A DNA stretch of 64,000 nt, taken from the NCBI GenBank assembly GCA_021769555.1, contig JAETSR010000008.1:41835-105834 (forward strand). Reading direction: 5' to 3'. Below, piece by piece: positions 42,437 through 52,410 of the stretch; position 1 is the first letter of the stretch, and every line of letters begins with the position of its first letter. Origin of the DNA: Clostridiaceae bacterium. Its GTDB lineage: Bacteria > Bacillota > Clostridia > Oscillospirales > Acutalibacteraceae. The position numbers and the translations under genes are program-made. The notes under the pieces were generated by a model. It worked only from the letters and a program-made list of their open reading frames with translations, ran no database searches and was not told the DNA's origin.

Positions 42437-43351
42437 TTATGAACGCTTTTTGAACATATCCACTAAAAAATCTATGCGCTTTTGAATATTCGTAATTGCT
42501 ATTGCGGTATTGATAGCTGAGTCATACCCGTGAACAGTCCCCTCTGTATCGTTCACAGTGACCTTCGCCCCGGCCCCCCTGAGCCGCGCGGCGTACATTA
42601 TGCCCTCGTCGTGCAGGCAGTCGAACTGGGCAGTCTCAATATACGCCTGGGGGACAGTCTCCGGCAGGGGGCAGTGCATGGGGGAGGCCGCCAGCCTGTC
42701 CCCTTCGCCGGCGCAGTAGTATGCCCACATCTTTCTGTTGCTCACCGCGTTCCAGAGGGGCGTGTCCGTGTACCTTCTTATGGACTCCGTGTCCATATTC
42801 CAGCCGGTCAGCGGGTACACAAGCATTTGCGCGCAGGGCCGGGGAAGCTTCTCCCGCTGATAATTGCAGCAGATAAGCGCCGCCAGGCACCCTCCGGCGC
42901 TGTCACCTGCCAGGGCGATATGCTCCGTGTCTGCCTGAAGGGCCTCTGCATTGTCTATTATATATCTGTACAGGGAGAGAATATCGTCGTAAGCCGCCGG
43001 GCAGGGATATTTCGGCGCAAGATGGTAGTCCGGGAAGAAGACCCTGCACCCGGCCCCCGCCGCGTAGGTGTACGCAAGCTTTTTGTGGTATGGGGAGGCC
43101 CTGTAGGTGAAGGCCCCGCCGTGGGCGTATATCAGGCAGGGGAGCGGCCCCCCGGCGCCTTTGGGCTCGAAAATGTCCGTCCTGAACCTCATGCCCTTAT
43201 GCCCGGAAATATATATGCTCCTGCCGCTCACATTATCGGGCAGGGCCGGGAGGGACCTGGGCAGGAAGACGTCCGCAAGCTTTATCATAAGCCTATTGTA
43301 CGGCACTCTTCTTGCTATCCCTCTAAGCTCGGGGCTTATATCATATTTCAT
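42437..43351 (-). CDS. alpha/beta-hydrolase (esterase/lipase-like)
   Basis: A 304-aa hydrolase of the hormone-sensitive-lipase type. The oxyanion motif is YAHGGAFTYR, the nucleophile elbow GDSAGGCLAAL, with an Asp in TAQFDCLHDEG and His in TVHGYD completing a triad. No signal peptide is seen. ATG 43351 is preferred over GTG 43360 because AGGTG lies at the right distance. Substrate unknown. It has its own promoter. Confidence 0.88.
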   Translation of the reverse strand: MKYDISPELRGIARRVPYNRLMIKLADVFLPRSLPALPDNVSGRSIYISGHKGMRFRTDIFEPKGAGGPLPCLIYAHGGAFTYRASPYHKKLAYTYAAGAGCRVFFPDYHLAPKYPCPAAYDDILSLYRYIIDNAEALQADTEHIALAGDSAGGCLAALICCNYQREKLPRPCAQMLVYPLTGWNMDTESIRRYTDTPLWNAVSNRKMWAYYCAGEGDRLAASPMHCPLPETVPQAYIETAQFDCLHDEGIMYAARLRGAGAKVTVNDTEGTVHGYDSAINTAIAITNIQKRIDFLVDMFKKRS

Positions 43352-43375
43352 AGGGTACACCTGCCTTTTAATGCG

Positions 43376-43404
43376 ATTTTATCACTCTATGCACCCCCTG
43401 TCAA
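43376..43404 (-). promoter_or_regulatory. hydrolase promoter
   Basis: Minus strand: TTGACA (43404-43399), 17-bp spacer, TAAAAT (43381-43376). Confidence 0.78.
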
Positions 43405-43422
43405 CCTGGGCACAGCAGCCAG

Positions 43423-43451
43423 TTGAATTTTCTCCCCACATGTGCTATACT
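43423..43451 (+). promoter_or_regulatory. promoter of the P-loop/vor operon
   Basis: TTGAAT (43423-43428), 17-bp spacer, TATACT (43446-43451), divergent from the hydrolase promoter. Confidence 0.75.
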
Positions 43452-43489
43452 AACATACAAGCACGCAAAAGCGCGAAAGGAGGCCCGCT

Positions 43490-44140
43490 ATGCCCATTAC
43501 CGTTATATGCGGCCATTATGGGTGCGGCAAGACGAACCTTGCCCTGAATCTGGCATTGGAGGCCGCGGAGTCCGGGCCTGTCACCCTTGTGGACCTTGAT
43601 ATTGTGAACCCCTACTTTCGCTCCTCGGACTATGGGGACATATTAAGGGGGAGCGGCGTGGGGCTCATAGCCCCTGTGTTCGCCGGGACCACCCTGGACA
43701 CGCCCACCCTGCCTCCGGAGATACACTCAATATTCGCTCCGGGAGCCGGTAAGGTATTTATTGACGCCGGCGGCGACGACGCGGGGGCCACGGCCCTTGG
43801 GGGGCTGAGCCCAAGGCTTAAAGAGGCGGGGTATGAGCTGATTTATGTGATAAACCGCTATAGGGCGCTCTCGGGGACCCCGGAGGAGTGCGCGGCGCTG
43901 CTTCATGAGATAGAGTCTGCCGCAAGGCTCAAAGCCACGGGGATAGTGAACAACTCCCACCTGGGGACGCAGACGAAAATGGAGCATGTGCTGGACGCGC
44001 TGGCCTTTGCCCGGGAGACGGCTGAAATGACCGGCCTGCCCCTGCTGTATTCGACCGTGCCGGACTTTGCCCTAAGGGGGGAAGCGCCGCCGGAGGGCTT
44101 CAGGGCCGTGGGAAGGCTTGTGAGGTTTGCATGGGAATAA
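43490..44140 (+). CDS. P-loop ATPase, MinD/ParA-like
   Basis: A 216-aa ATPase with a deviant Walker A, VICGHYGCGKTNLALNLAL, and the adenine-side block LVDLDIVNPYFRSSDY. FIDAGGDDAGATALGG corresponds to the switch II region. Such proteins often sit directly upstream of 2-oxoacid:ferredoxin oxidoreductase genes in Clostridia, as here, and may help cofactor or cluster insertion; that role is inferred. GAAAGGAGG precedes the ATG. Confidence 0.78.
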   Translation: MPITVICGHYGCGKTNLALNLALEAAESGPVTLVDLDIVNPYFRSSDYGDILRGSGVGLIAPVFAGTTLDTPTLPPEIHSIFAPGAGKVFIDAGGDDAGATALGGLSPRLKEAGYELIYVINRYRALSGTPEECAALLHEIESAARLKATGIVNNSHLGTQTKMEHVLDALAFARETAEMTGLPLLYSTVPDFALRGEAPPEGFRAVGRLVRFAWE

Positions 44141-44181
44141 ACACTAAATATATAAGAGATATAATTTAAGGAGGTAATATC

Positions 44182-44388
44182 ATGCCGAAAATAACCGTAG
44201 ACGAGGCCGTCTGCAAGGGGTGCGGGCTCTGTGCCAACGCCTGCCCGCTGAAGATAATCTCCCTGGACAAGGGGAGGCTGAACCCCAAGGGCTACCACCC
44301 CGCAAGGCTCATGGAGCCCGGCAGGTGCACCGGCTGCGCGTCCTGCGCGGCAATGTGCCCAGACACCGCCATAACCGTGGAAAAATAA
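44182..44388 (+). CDS. 2x[4Fe-4S] ferredoxin subunit of 2-oxoacid oxidoreductase
   Basis: A 68-aa ferredoxin-like delta subunit with two cluster motifs, CKGCGLCANACP and CTGCASCAAMCP. It passes electrons from the TPP subunit to free ferredoxin. GGAGG lies 7 nt before the ATG. Next in line is the alpha subunit. Confidence 0.93.
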   Translation: MPKITVDEAVCKGCGLCANACPLKIISLDKGRLNPKGYHPARLMEPGRCTGCASCAAMCPDTAITVEK

Positions 44389-44420
44389 GGGAAAATCAAA
44401 GAGAAAAGAGGTCAGGACCA

Positions 44421-45467
44421 ATGAAAGTATTGATGAAAGGCAACGAGGCCCTGGGAGAGGCCGCAATAAGGGCGGGCTGCCGCCATTTCTTCGGCTACCC
44501 AATCACTCCCCAGACGGAGCTTGCGGCCTATATGTCAAAGCGCATGCCGAAAATCGGGGGTACATATCTTCAGGCCGAGTCCGAAATAGCCGCCGTGAAC
44601 ATGGTGCTGGGGGCTTCGGCGGCGGGGGTGCGGGCAATGACGTCCTCATCCTCGCCGGGGATAAGCCTGAAATCAGAGGGCATATCCTATATGGCGGGCT
44701 CGGACCTGCCGGCGCTGATAATCAACGTCCAGCGGGGCGGCCCGGGGCTGGGGGGCATACAGCCCTCCCAGGCCGACTACTGGCAGGCCACCAAAGCCAC
44801 CGGCCACGGGGATTTCCAGATACTGGTCTTCGCGCCGTCCACTGTCCAAGAGATGGTGGACCTGGTGTCCGAGGCCTTCGACGCCGCCGACCGCTGGCGT
44901 ATGCCCGCAATGATTCTCGCCGACGGTATGCTTGGGCAGATGATGGAGCCTGTGGAGCTCCCCGAGGAGGGGGAGAGGGCTCAAGTTGAGAAGCCTTGGG
45001 CGGCTTGTGGGCACGGTGACAAGCGTGAACATAATATAATCAACTCACTTTACTTAACTCCGGATAAGCTTGAGGACTTGGTAGTGGAGCGATACAAGCG
45101 CTACGAGCAGGTGAAGGCCCGGGAGCAGCGGGCAGAAGAATACCTCTGCGACGACGCGGACGTGATAATCGTTGCCTACGGCGCGTCTTCAAGGGTTGCC
45201 AGAAGCGCCGTGAACAAGGCCCGGGAGAAGGGCGAGAAGGTGGGCCTCCTGCGGCCCATCACCCTCTGGCCCTTCCCGGTGGACGCCCTGAGAAAAGCGG
45301 CGGGCCGCGCGAAGGCCTTCCTCACCGTGGAAATGAGCATGGGCCAGATGGTGGACGACGTGCGGCTCGCCATCGACTGCAGGGTGCCCGTGGAGTTCTT
45401 CGGGCGCACCGGGGGGATGATTCCCACGCCGGGGGAGGTGCTTGAGCGTGTGGAGGGGCTGCTGTAA
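44421..45467 (+). CDS. vorB: 2-oxoacid:ferredoxin oxidoreductase alpha subunit (VorB type)
   Basis: A 348-aa subunit that binds the 2-oxoacid and helps decarboxylate it with CoA and ferredoxin. Family features are AIRAGCRHFFGYPITPQTEL, SSSPGISLKSEGISYMAG, RGGPGLGGIQPSQADYWQA and the C-terminal PTPGEVLERVEGLL. Branched-chain 2-oxoacid specificity is the usual annotation but cannot be proved here; korA is the alternative. ATG 44421 is used. Its last 20 bp overlap a lipoprotein start in another frame. Confidence 0.9.
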   Translation: MKVLMKGNEALGEAAIRAGCRHFFGYPITPQTELAAYMSKRMPKIGGTYLQAESEIAAVNMVLGASAAGVRAMTSSSSPGISLKSEGISYMAGSDLPALIINVQRGGPGLGGIQPSQADYWQATKATGHGDFQILVFAPSTVQEMVDLVSEAFDAADRWRMPAMILADGMLGQMMEPVELPEEGERAQVEKPWAACGHGDKREHNIINSLYLTPDKLEDLVVERYKRYEQVKAREQRAEEYLCDDADVIIVAYGASSRVARSAVNKAREKGEKVGLLRPITLWPFPVDALRKAAGRAKAFLTVEMSMGQMVDDVRLAIDCRVPVEFFGRTGGMIPTPGEVLERVEGLL

Positions 45468-45470
45468 GCT
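45436..45470 (+). repeat. 35-bp direct repeat, copy 1 (vorB 3' end)
   Basis: AGGTGCTTGAGCGTGTGGAG and the 15 bases after it recur at 46121-46155 with one mismatch (T45443 against G46128). The copy spans the last codons and stop of vorB and the start of the first lipoprotein. Confidence 0.9.
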
Positions 45471-46104
45471 CATATGCTGCCTGGTGGCGGTGCTGCTGCT
45501 CGCGGGCTGCGGCGCGCCGGAAGAATTTGACCCGGAGACCGCCAAGGACTATGCGGTGGTATGGTTTGACGTAAATCATTGGCAGGTCACCAATGCCGAA
45601 GGGCAGGAGGTCTATTGGCTGAACCATGTATCGGACTCTTTGTGGAATAACGACAGCATGGTGGGAGATATGGAGTGTTATGACGAGACATATCTGTTTG
45701 ACTTGAACCATTTTTTCACAACACGCTACAGTGAGTGGTTCAAGGTTCAGACAAAGCTTCCCACGCACACGGTCGAAGTATTCAATGTGGAGTTTTACAA
45801 AGACGGTCAATTAGAGAATAATATCTCAGTTGGAGGAAGCTATGCGGGCACAGCCACTATCCATGCAGACGGCACTGTTGAGCTCCAGGGTAACTTCAAG
45901 GATTTTTCCGTGGACTATACCTTTGAGGAGGAAAGAATCTCTGTAGAGGGCGACGGCGGGCGCAGGGTGAAGCTCTGCCTCAAGGGCGGCGATATCATCG
46001 CCGAGGGCATGGTCGGCGAGTATACGGTCAATAAGTTCCGGCGCGGCCATGAGGGAGCTCTTGACGAGGTTATCTCCAGCGAGACCCGGCAGGGAGACAG
46101 TTAG
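45448..46104 (+). CDS. lipoprotein A, inserted in the vor operon
   Basis: A 218-aa secreted lipoprotein with no domain I recognise. The signal peptide starts WRGCCKLICCLVAVLLLAGC, with lipobox LAGC. The start is GTG 45448: GGAGGTG (45434-45440) is 7 nt upstream and lies inside vorB. Its first 20 bp are the vorB 3' end read in another frame. The mature part has alternating polar and hydrophobic strands and closes with GMVGEYTVNKF. A paralogue follows at 46133. It separates vorB from the TPP subunit gene. Confidence 0.78.
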   Translation: MWRGCCKLICCLVAVLLLAGCGAPEEFDPETAKDYAVVWFDVNHWQVTNAEGQEVYWLNHVSDSLWNNDSMVGDMECYDETYLFDLNHFFTTRYSEWFKVQTKLPTHTVEVFNVEFYKDGQLENNISVGGSYAGTATIHADGTVELQGNFKDFSVDYTFEEERISVEGDGGRRVKLCLKGGDIIAEGMVGEYTVNKFRRGHEGALDEVISSETRQGDS

Positions 46105-46120
46105 AATTATGATTGGAGGA

Positions 46121-46155
46121 AGGTGCTGGAGCGTGTGGAGGGGCTGCTGTAAGCT
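46121..46155 (+). repeat. 35-bp direct repeat, copy 2
   Basis: 34 of 35 bases match 45436-45470. In the vorB frame this copy still reads KVLERVEGLL and a stop, a relic of the vorB tail with no vorB attached. Confidence 0.9.
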
Positions 46156-46786
46156 TGCGCTCTGTTTGGCGGCGCTTGTGCTGTTGGGCGGGTGCAGGGA
46201 AGAACCGGCGGGCACTTATGCTCACATCATATTCGACTTGAAGCATGAGTCCTTCACCAACGCCGAAGGAGAAGAAATCCACTGGAGCCTGATGTCCGAC
46301 GGCACATATAATCTGCCGCCCACTGGAGACATGGAGTGCTTCGGCTGGAATGGAGCTATTGCCACGTGGGTGCTTCTGGATGTCCCGTACAGCAAGTCCT
46401 TCACTGTGCAGACCCGGGAGCATATGGATGGCGCTACGGCCCCGTTTGCGGTGGAGTTCTGCCTTGATGAAGACCGGTTCCTGAGCGAGATATACATAGA
46501 CAGCGACCTTGAGGGGAGCGCCACGGTTTATGACAACAATGTGGTGGAGCTTGAAGGTGATAGTACTGAGATGTATGTCAGGTTTACTGTGATGGAGGGG
46601 GAGAGGCAGATTGGATATGTTTTGGAAGGGCGTACAGCCCAGAACGCGCTTATCTCCTTCAACGGTGGAACTATTGCCGCTAGCGGCATGATAGGAGAGT
46701 ATACAGTCAGTAAGCTAGACATGGACAGGTATAACCTGAATGACACGCCCCTTGACATAAAGACCTATCAAAGGGAGCAAAATTAA
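46133..46786 (+). CDS. lipoprotein B, paralogue of lipoprotein A
   Basis: A 217-aa lipoprotein whose start region repeats that of lipoprotein A: WRGCCKLALCLAALVLLGGC with lipobox LGGC. GTG 46133 is chosen by analogy with the paralogue and because AGGAAGG lies upstream; ATG 46109 is in frame and possible. The bodies are diverged, but landmarks match: a GDMEC motif in both, and GMIGEYTVSKL near the end against GMVGEYTVNKF. Function unknown. vor genes resume 16 bp later. Confidence 0.76.
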   Translation: MWRGCCKLALCLAALVLLGGCREEPAGTYAHIIFDLKHESFTNAEGEEIHWSLMSDGTYNLPPTGDMECFGWNGAIATWVLLDVPYSKSFTVQTREHMDGATAPFAVEFCLDEDRFLSEIYIDSDLEGSATVYDNNVVELEGDSTEMYVRFTVMEGERQIGYVLEGRTAQNALISFNGGTIAASGMIGEYTVSKLDMDRYNLNDTPLDIKTYQREQN

Positions 46787-46802
46787 CGAAAGGAAGTAAA
46801 AT

Positions 46803-47570
46803 ATGGCAACAGTATTTCAAAAGCCCAAGGCGCTCACCAGCGCCCCCCTGCACTACTGCCCCGGCTGCACCCACGGCATTGTGCACAGGCTCGTGGCCCA
46901 GGCCATCGACGAGCTGGGGGTCGAGGGGCGCACGGTGGGGGTGGCCTCGGTGGGGTGCTCGGTGATGTGCTATGACTATTTCGCCTGTGACATGGTGCAG
47001 GCGCCCCACGGCAGGGCCCAGGCGGTGGCTACGGGGCTAAAGCGGGCTAGGCCCGAGAACGTGATATTCACATATCAGGGGGACGGCGACTTGGCCGCCA
47101 TCGGCACCGCCGAGACCGTCCATGCGGCCACGAGAGGCGAGAACATCACCGTCATCTTCATCAACAACGCCATTTACGGCATGACCGGCGGGCAGATGGC
47201 CCCCACGTCCCTCCCCGGGCAGATAACCCAGACCACCCCCTATGGCCGGGACACGGACACTGCGGGGTATCCTGTGAGGGTATGCGAACTGCTGTCAACT
47301 TTAGACGGCGTGGCCTTTGCCCAGCGGGTGACGGTGGACTGCGTGAAGAATGTGAACATAGCTAGAAAGGCCATCAAAAAAGCTTTCCAGAACCAGCTGG
47401 ACGGCAAGGGCTACTCAATAGTTGAAGTGCTCTCCACCTGTCCCACAAACTGGGGCCTTACCCCGGTTGAGTCCCTGGACTGGCTTAGGGAGAACATGAT
47501 ACCATACTATCCCCTTGGGGTCTATAAGGATATAGACTCCGGGGTGAAGAAGGGGGGCGCGGCAGAGTGA
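46803..47570 (+). CDS. 2-oxoacid:ferredoxin oxidoreductase beta subunit (TPP-binding)
   Basis: A 255-aa TPP-binding subunit (VorA/KorB type). Cluster and TPP motifs are HYCPGCTHGIVHRL, GCSVMCYDYF, HGRAQAVATGLKRARPE and the Mg-TPP block TYQGDGDLAAIG...NNAIYGMTGGQM. AAAGGAAG precedes the ATG. It overlaps the gamma subunit by 4 bp. Confidence 0.92.
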   Translation: MATVFQKPKALTSAPLHYCPGCTHGIVHRLVAQAIDELGVEGRTVGVASVGCSVMCYDYFACDMVQAPHGRAQAVATGLKRARPENVIFTYQGDGDLAAIGTAETVHAATRGENITVIFINNAIYGMTGGQMAPTSLPGQITQTTPYGRDTDTAGYPVRVCELLSTLDGVAFAQRVTVDCVKNVNIARKAIKKAFQNQLDGKGYSIVEVLSTCPTNWGLTPVESLDWLRENMIPYYPLGVYKDIDSGVKKGGAAE

Positions 47571-48100
47571 AGGACCTGAACATTGTATTCGCGGGCTTCG
47601 GCGGCCAGGGAGTGCTGTTTGCTGGCAAGGCCGCGGCCTATGCCGGGCTTATTGAGGGCAGGGAGATTTCCTGGCTCCCCTCCTACGGCCCGGAAATGCG
47701 CGGGGGCACGGCCAACTGCAGCGTCTGTATCTCAGACGAGCCTATCGGCTCGCCCCTTATCACCGCGCCAAACTACCTTGTGGCCATGAACCTGCCCTCA
47801 TTGGAGCGCTTTATAGACGCCGTGGAGCCCGGGGGCACGGTGATACTTGACAGCTCACTTATTGACAGGGAGATAACCCGCACGGATATAACCGTGTTTA
47901 GGGTGCCGTCTTCGCGGCTCGCCGAGGAGAACGGCATTAAGGGGCTCTCCAATATGATACTTGTGGGCAAGCTCTTCCATGAGCTGGGCTTCTGCTCCCC
48001 GGAGGTGCTGGATGAGGCCATTCAGAAGTGCATACCGCCCAGGAAGGCCGACATGCTGGAACTGAATCGCAGGGCTGTGGCGTTGGGGGCTCAGCAGTAA
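47567..48100 (+). CDS. 2-oxoacid:ferredoxin oxidoreductase gamma subunit
   Basis: A 177-aa gamma subunit. It begins at GTG 47567 (KDLNIVFAGFGGQGVLFAG) and contains SWLPSYGPEMRGGTANCSVC, both family blocks. CoA binding and complex assembly are its known roles. It ends the vor operon, before a strong terminator at 48110. Confidence 0.92.
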   Translation: MKDLNIVFAGFGGQGVLFAGKAAAYAGLIEGREISWLPSYGPEMRGGTANCSVCISDEPIGSPLITAPNYLVAMNLPSLERFIDAVEPGGTVILDSSLIDREITRTDITVFRVPSSRLAEENGIKGLSNMILVGKLFHELGFCSPEVLDEAIQKCIPPRKADMLELNRRAVALGAQQ

Positions 48101-48109
48101 GCAGTATTT

Positions 48110-48146
48110 ACCCGCTTCTTTATTCAAGAAGCGGGTATTTTTCTTT
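48110..48146 (+). terminator. vor operon terminator
   Basis: ACCCGCTTCTT (48110-48120) pairs perfectly with AAGAAGCGGGT (48126-48136), followed by ATTTTTCTTT. Confidence 0.9.
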
Positions 48147-48155
48147 ATTGTTTTT

Positions 48156-48201
48156 TGGCCTTCGGCAAGACCTCAGGGGCTCTGCCCCCGAACCCCTGCA
48201 A
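48156..48201 (-). repeat. dispersed palindromic repeat, copy D (partial)
   Basis: On the minus strand it reads GCAGGGGTTCGGGGGCAGAG, then CCCC and TTGCCGAAGGC. This half matches copy C at 60349 closely. The other half is replaced by a different hairpin, AAGGGGT/ACCCCTT (48200-48217). It lies between two convergent genes, next to the enolase stop. Confidence 0.65.
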
Positions 48202-48227
48202 GGGGTAGTCACCCCTTGACCCCTTCT

Positions 48228-49460
<1,233 letters not shown>

Positions 49461-49501
49461 TTATCCTCCAAAAATATTTTTCCTAATTTCAGTATTGCAC
49501 A

Positions 49502-49530
49502 TTGCAAGGGAAAATAAACCATGGTAAACT
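49502..49530 (+). promoter_or_regulatory. promoter of the second GNAT
   Basis: TTGCAA (49502-49507), 17-bp spacer, TAAACT (49525-49530). Confidence 0.65.
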
Positions 49531-49560
49531 AAAGACATCAAGTCAGGAGGGAATTTGCAT

Positions 49561-50088
49561 ATGGCACTGAGTGATTTTCATATTGAGACAGAGCGCCTTA
49601 TTTTGCGGCGGTATAAAGAGAGCGACCTTGAGGACCTATACCTGTACCTCTCGGACCCCGAGGCCGTGCGCTACGAGCCCTACCGCCCCATGAGCCGTGA
49701 GGAGGCCGGGGAGGAGCTTATCCGGCGCATAGGCTCAGAGGAAATGATTGCCGTGGAGCTTAAAGAGAGCGGCAGGCTTATCGGCAACCTGTACCTGGGG
49801 GAGAGGGAGTTCCGGTCAAAGGAGCTGGGCTTTGTCTTTAACCGGGAGTATTGGGGGAGGGGCCTTGCCTCCGAGAGCTGCCGGGCTGTCCTTGGCCGGG
49901 CCTTCGCTGAGGGCGTGCACCGGGTCTTTGCCGAGTGCGACCCGGAGAACGAGAACTCCTGGCGGCTGCTGGAGGCCCTGGGCTTTATAAGGGAGGGCTG
50001 TCTCAAACAAAACGTGTACTTCTGGACGGACGGGCAGGGCAGGCCAATCTGGAAGGACACATATATCTACAGTAAGCTTCACATATAA
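49561..50088 (+). CDS. GNAT-family N-acetyltransferase
   Basis: A 175-aa RimJ-type acetyltransferase: HIETERLILRRYKESDLEDL, the CoA loop FVFNREYWGRGLASESCRAV and NENSWRLLEALGFIREG. ATG 49561 is used; TTG 49555 is also in frame, and AGGAGGG (49543-49549) could serve either. Substrate unknown. It resembles the GNAT at 18556 in its opening. Confidence 0.86.
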   Translation: MALSDFHIETERLILRRYKESDLEDLYLYLSDPEAVRYEPYRPMSREEAGEELIRRIGSEEMIAVELKESGRLIGNLYLGEREFRSKELGFVFNREYWGRGLASESCRAVLGRAFAEGVHRVFAECDPENENSWRLLEALGFIREGCLKQNVYFWTDGQGRPIWKDTYIYSKLHI

Positions 50089-50116
50089 AAATATAATAAG
50101 AAAAGAGGCAGTACTT

Positions 50117-51646
50117 ATGAACTTCCAAAGAGTCACACCCGAGTCAGTTGGCATACCATCAGGGGCGGTTCTGGACATGCTGGACCAGCTCTACCGGGAG
50201 GGCATTGAAATGCACGCCTTCAAGCTCCTGCGCCACGGCAAGGTCTGCGCCGAAGGCTCCTGGGCCCCATACGCCCCCGAGACCCAGCACATCCTGTTCT
50301 CCTTCAGCAAGAGCTTTACGAGCACCGCCATAGGCTTTGCCGTGCAGGAGGGGATTATCTCACTGGACGAGCGGCTTATAGACATCTTCCCTGAGAAGTG
50401 CCCGGAGGCTCCCAGCGAGAACCTGAAAAAGTGCCAGGTACGGCACCTCTTGATGATGGGGTGCGGCCACGAGACGGAGATAAGCTGGGCCGACGGCGGC
50501 GATGAAGACTGGGTGAAGGCCTTCCTGCACCACCCCTTCGTGTACGAGCCCGGCACACATTTCATGTACAACACCGCCGGCACCAATATGCTCTGCGCGA
50601 TTTTGAAGAAAAAGACCGGCCTTGACATGACCGAGTTCCTGAGGCCCCGCCTTTTCGAGCCCCTGGAAATGGGGGAGATACACTGCGTCAAAATGCCCGG
50701 GGATATCGAGATGGGCGGCGCGGGCATGTCCGTCACCATCGAGGAGATGGCCCGCTTCGTGCAGTTCATAGCCAATAAAGGCCGCTGGGAGGATAAGCAG
50801 CTTCTGAACCCGGAGTGGTTCGACATGGCTGCATCCAAGCAGATAGACAACGCCGGGGCCGGCTGGGGCGGGGACCCGGACTGGCAGCAGGGCTACGGAT
50901 TCCAGTTCTGGCGCTGCGCCCCCGAGGGCGTGTTCCGGGGGGACGGGGCCTACGGCCAGTACGGCGTTGTGATGACGAAGCAGGACGCGGTGCTGGTGAT
51001 ACACTCGGCCTCCATGAAGCTTCAGGCGGTGCTCACCGCCGTGTGGGAGAACCTGCTGCCCAGAATGCAGGACGGGCCCCTTCCGGAGGACAGGATGGCA
51101 AACCATATGCTGGAAAAGCGGCTGGAAAGGCTTGAGCTCAACCCCATGCTGGGCGTGCATAACCCCGGCGCGGAGGCCTCCCTGGACGGCGCAGTGTACC
51201 TGCCCGCAAAGCCCCTGCCGGGACTTCGGGACATAGTGGGCGGCCCCGGCTGCTTTATCCCCGAGGGGGGCTCCCTTGAGAGCGTCACCTTTAGGTTTGA
51301 GGGCACAAAGGCCCAGCTCGTCTGTAAGGAGGACAGGGGGGAGTATACCCTGGACCTGGGGATGGAGGGGCACTTTGCCACGAGCCTTGTCCATGGGGCG
51401 CCCTTTGGTGCAAACTCAAGCTGGCGGGCCCATGACACCCTTGAGGTGCACCTGGTGAATACCAGGATGGTGATGGGCAAGCGGTTCCTGTTCAGGTTCG
51501 CGGGAAGCGGGCTGACGGTCACGGGCACGCCCACCCTGCCCGAGCCCATGAGCCTTGGGGACGTTGAGAACCCGGAGCTGAGCTTTCAGCTCTCAGAGGG
51601 GGAGGTCAATACCAAGACCAGGATGTACTGGGAAGTGAACGAATAA
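50117..51646 (+). CDS. serine hydrolase, beta-lactamase/class C PBP fold
   Basis: A 509-aa protein without a signal peptide. The active-site SxxK is in LFSFSKSFTSTAIGF and YxN in FMYNTAGTNMLCAIL; the third motif region may be the HSAS near residue 295. The last ~170 residues, after about 340, form a beta-rich accessory domain. Related enzymes are esterases, D-aminopeptidases or amidohydrolases. AAAGAGGCAG precedes the ATG. It is likely cotranscribed with the GNAT 28 bp upstream. Confidence 0.85.
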   Translation: MNFQRVTPESVGIPSGAVLDMLDQLYREGIEMHAFKLLRHGKVCAEGSWAPYAPETQHILFSFSKSFTSTAIGFAVQEGIISLDERLIDIFPEKCPEAPSENLKKCQVRHLLMMGCGHETEISWADGGDEDWVKAFLHHPFVYEPGTHFMYNTAGTNMLCAILKKKTGLDMTEFLRPRLFEPLEMGEIHCVKMPGDIEMGGAGMSVTIEEMARFVQFIANKGRWEDKQLLNPEWFDMAASKQIDNAGAGWGGDPDWQQGYGFQFWRCAPEGVFRGDGAYGQYGVVMTKQDAVLVIHSASMKLQAVLTAVWENLLPRMQDGPLPEDRMANHMLEKRLERLELNPMLGVHNPGAEASLDGAVYLPAKPLPGLRDIVGGPGCFIPEGGSLESVTFRFEGTKAQLVCKEDRGEYTLDLGMEGHFATSLVHGAPFGANSSWRAHDTLEVHLVNTRMVMGKRFLFRFAGSGLTVTGTPTLPEPMSLGDVENPELSFQLSEGEVNTKTRMYWEVNE

Positions 51647-51653
51647 AATAAGG

Positions 51654-51688
51654 GCCGGGCTGGGGATACCAGCCCGGCTTTCGGCTTT
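51654..51688. terminator. bidirectional terminator
   Basis: GCCGGGCTGG (51654-51663) pairs perfectly with CCAGCCCGGC (51669-51678), followed by TTTCGGCTTT. It lies between the convergent serine hydrolase and rubrerythrin genes. Confidence 0.85.
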
Positions 51689-52226
51689 AGTAGTTCTCGG
51701 GTTTGACACGGAAATAGGACTGGGGATGGGCGCATACCGGGCAGACCTCCGGGGCCTTCCTGCCCACGCAGATATGGCCGCAGTTCATGCACTGCCATAT
51801 GGCGTCGCCGTCCTTGGAGAATACCACCTGGTCCTCAATGTTCTTGAGAAGCTTCCTATAGCGCTCCTCGTGCTCCTTCTCGATTTTCGCAACGCCGTCG
51901 AAGAGGGCGGCTATCTGGTCGAAGCCCTCCTCCTTGGCCTCCTTCGCAAACTGGGCGTACATGTCCGTCCACTCGTAGTGCTCCCCCTCGGCGGCAGCCT
52001 TGAGGTTATCCTCCGTGGCGCCTATGCCGCCGTTCAGGAGCTTGAACCACATCTTCGCGTGCTCCTTCTCGTTGTCGGCAGTCTCCTGGAATATCTCGGC
52101 TATCTGCTGATAGCCGTCCTTTTTGGCCTTAGAGGCGAAGTAGGTGTACTTGTTCCTGGCCTGGCTCTCCCCGGCAAAGGCGGTGAGCAGGTTCGCCTCG
52201 GTCTTGCTTCCTTTAAGCTCCGGCAT
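51687..52226 (-). CDS. rbr: rubrerythrin
   Basis: A non-haem di-iron peroxidase that protects anaerobes from peroxide. The N-terminal ferritin-like domain (1-145) supplies iron-binding Glu/His in [25 protein letters not shown] and [14 protein letters not shown]. The C-terminal rubredoxin-like domain has [10 protein letters not shown] and [11 protein letters not shown]. Length 179 aa is normal. GGAGGTACGAT precedes the ATG. A -10 box TATAAT lies upstream at 52276-52271 (minus strand). Confidence 0.96.
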   Translation of the reverse strand: MPELKGSKTEANLLTAFAGESQARNKYTYFASKAKKDGYQQIAEIFQETADNEKEHAKMWFKLLNGGIGATEDNLKAAAEGEHYEWTDMYAQFAKEAKEEGFDQIAALFDGVAKIEKEHEERYRKLLKNIEDQVVFSKDGDAIWQCMNCGHICVGRKAPEVCPVCAHPQSYFRVKPENY

Positions 52227-52347
52227 GATATCGTACCTCCAATAAATAGAATAGATTGCTTCTCCTGATTATTATAGCCCGATTTCCCCCAAAAGTCTAT
52301 CTGCACGGGGAAAAATTGTAAAATTATCGTGAAGCCCCCGGGAGGTG

Positions 52348-52376
52348 TTGAAAAACCCTGACAGAGAGAGTATACT
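52348..52376 (+). promoter_or_regulatory. promoter of the 52411 gene
   Basis: TTGAAA (52348-52353), 17-bp spacer, TATACT (52371-52376). Confidence 0.75.
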
Positions 52377-52410
52377 AAGCTTAAAATACTTTAAGTGAGG
52401 TCGTGTTTTT

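Noticed and set aside
45442-45444. TTG as start of lipoprotein A
   Set aside because: Only one base separates it from the ribosome site, and the equivalent codon in the paralogue is TGG; GTG 45448 is shared and well spaced.
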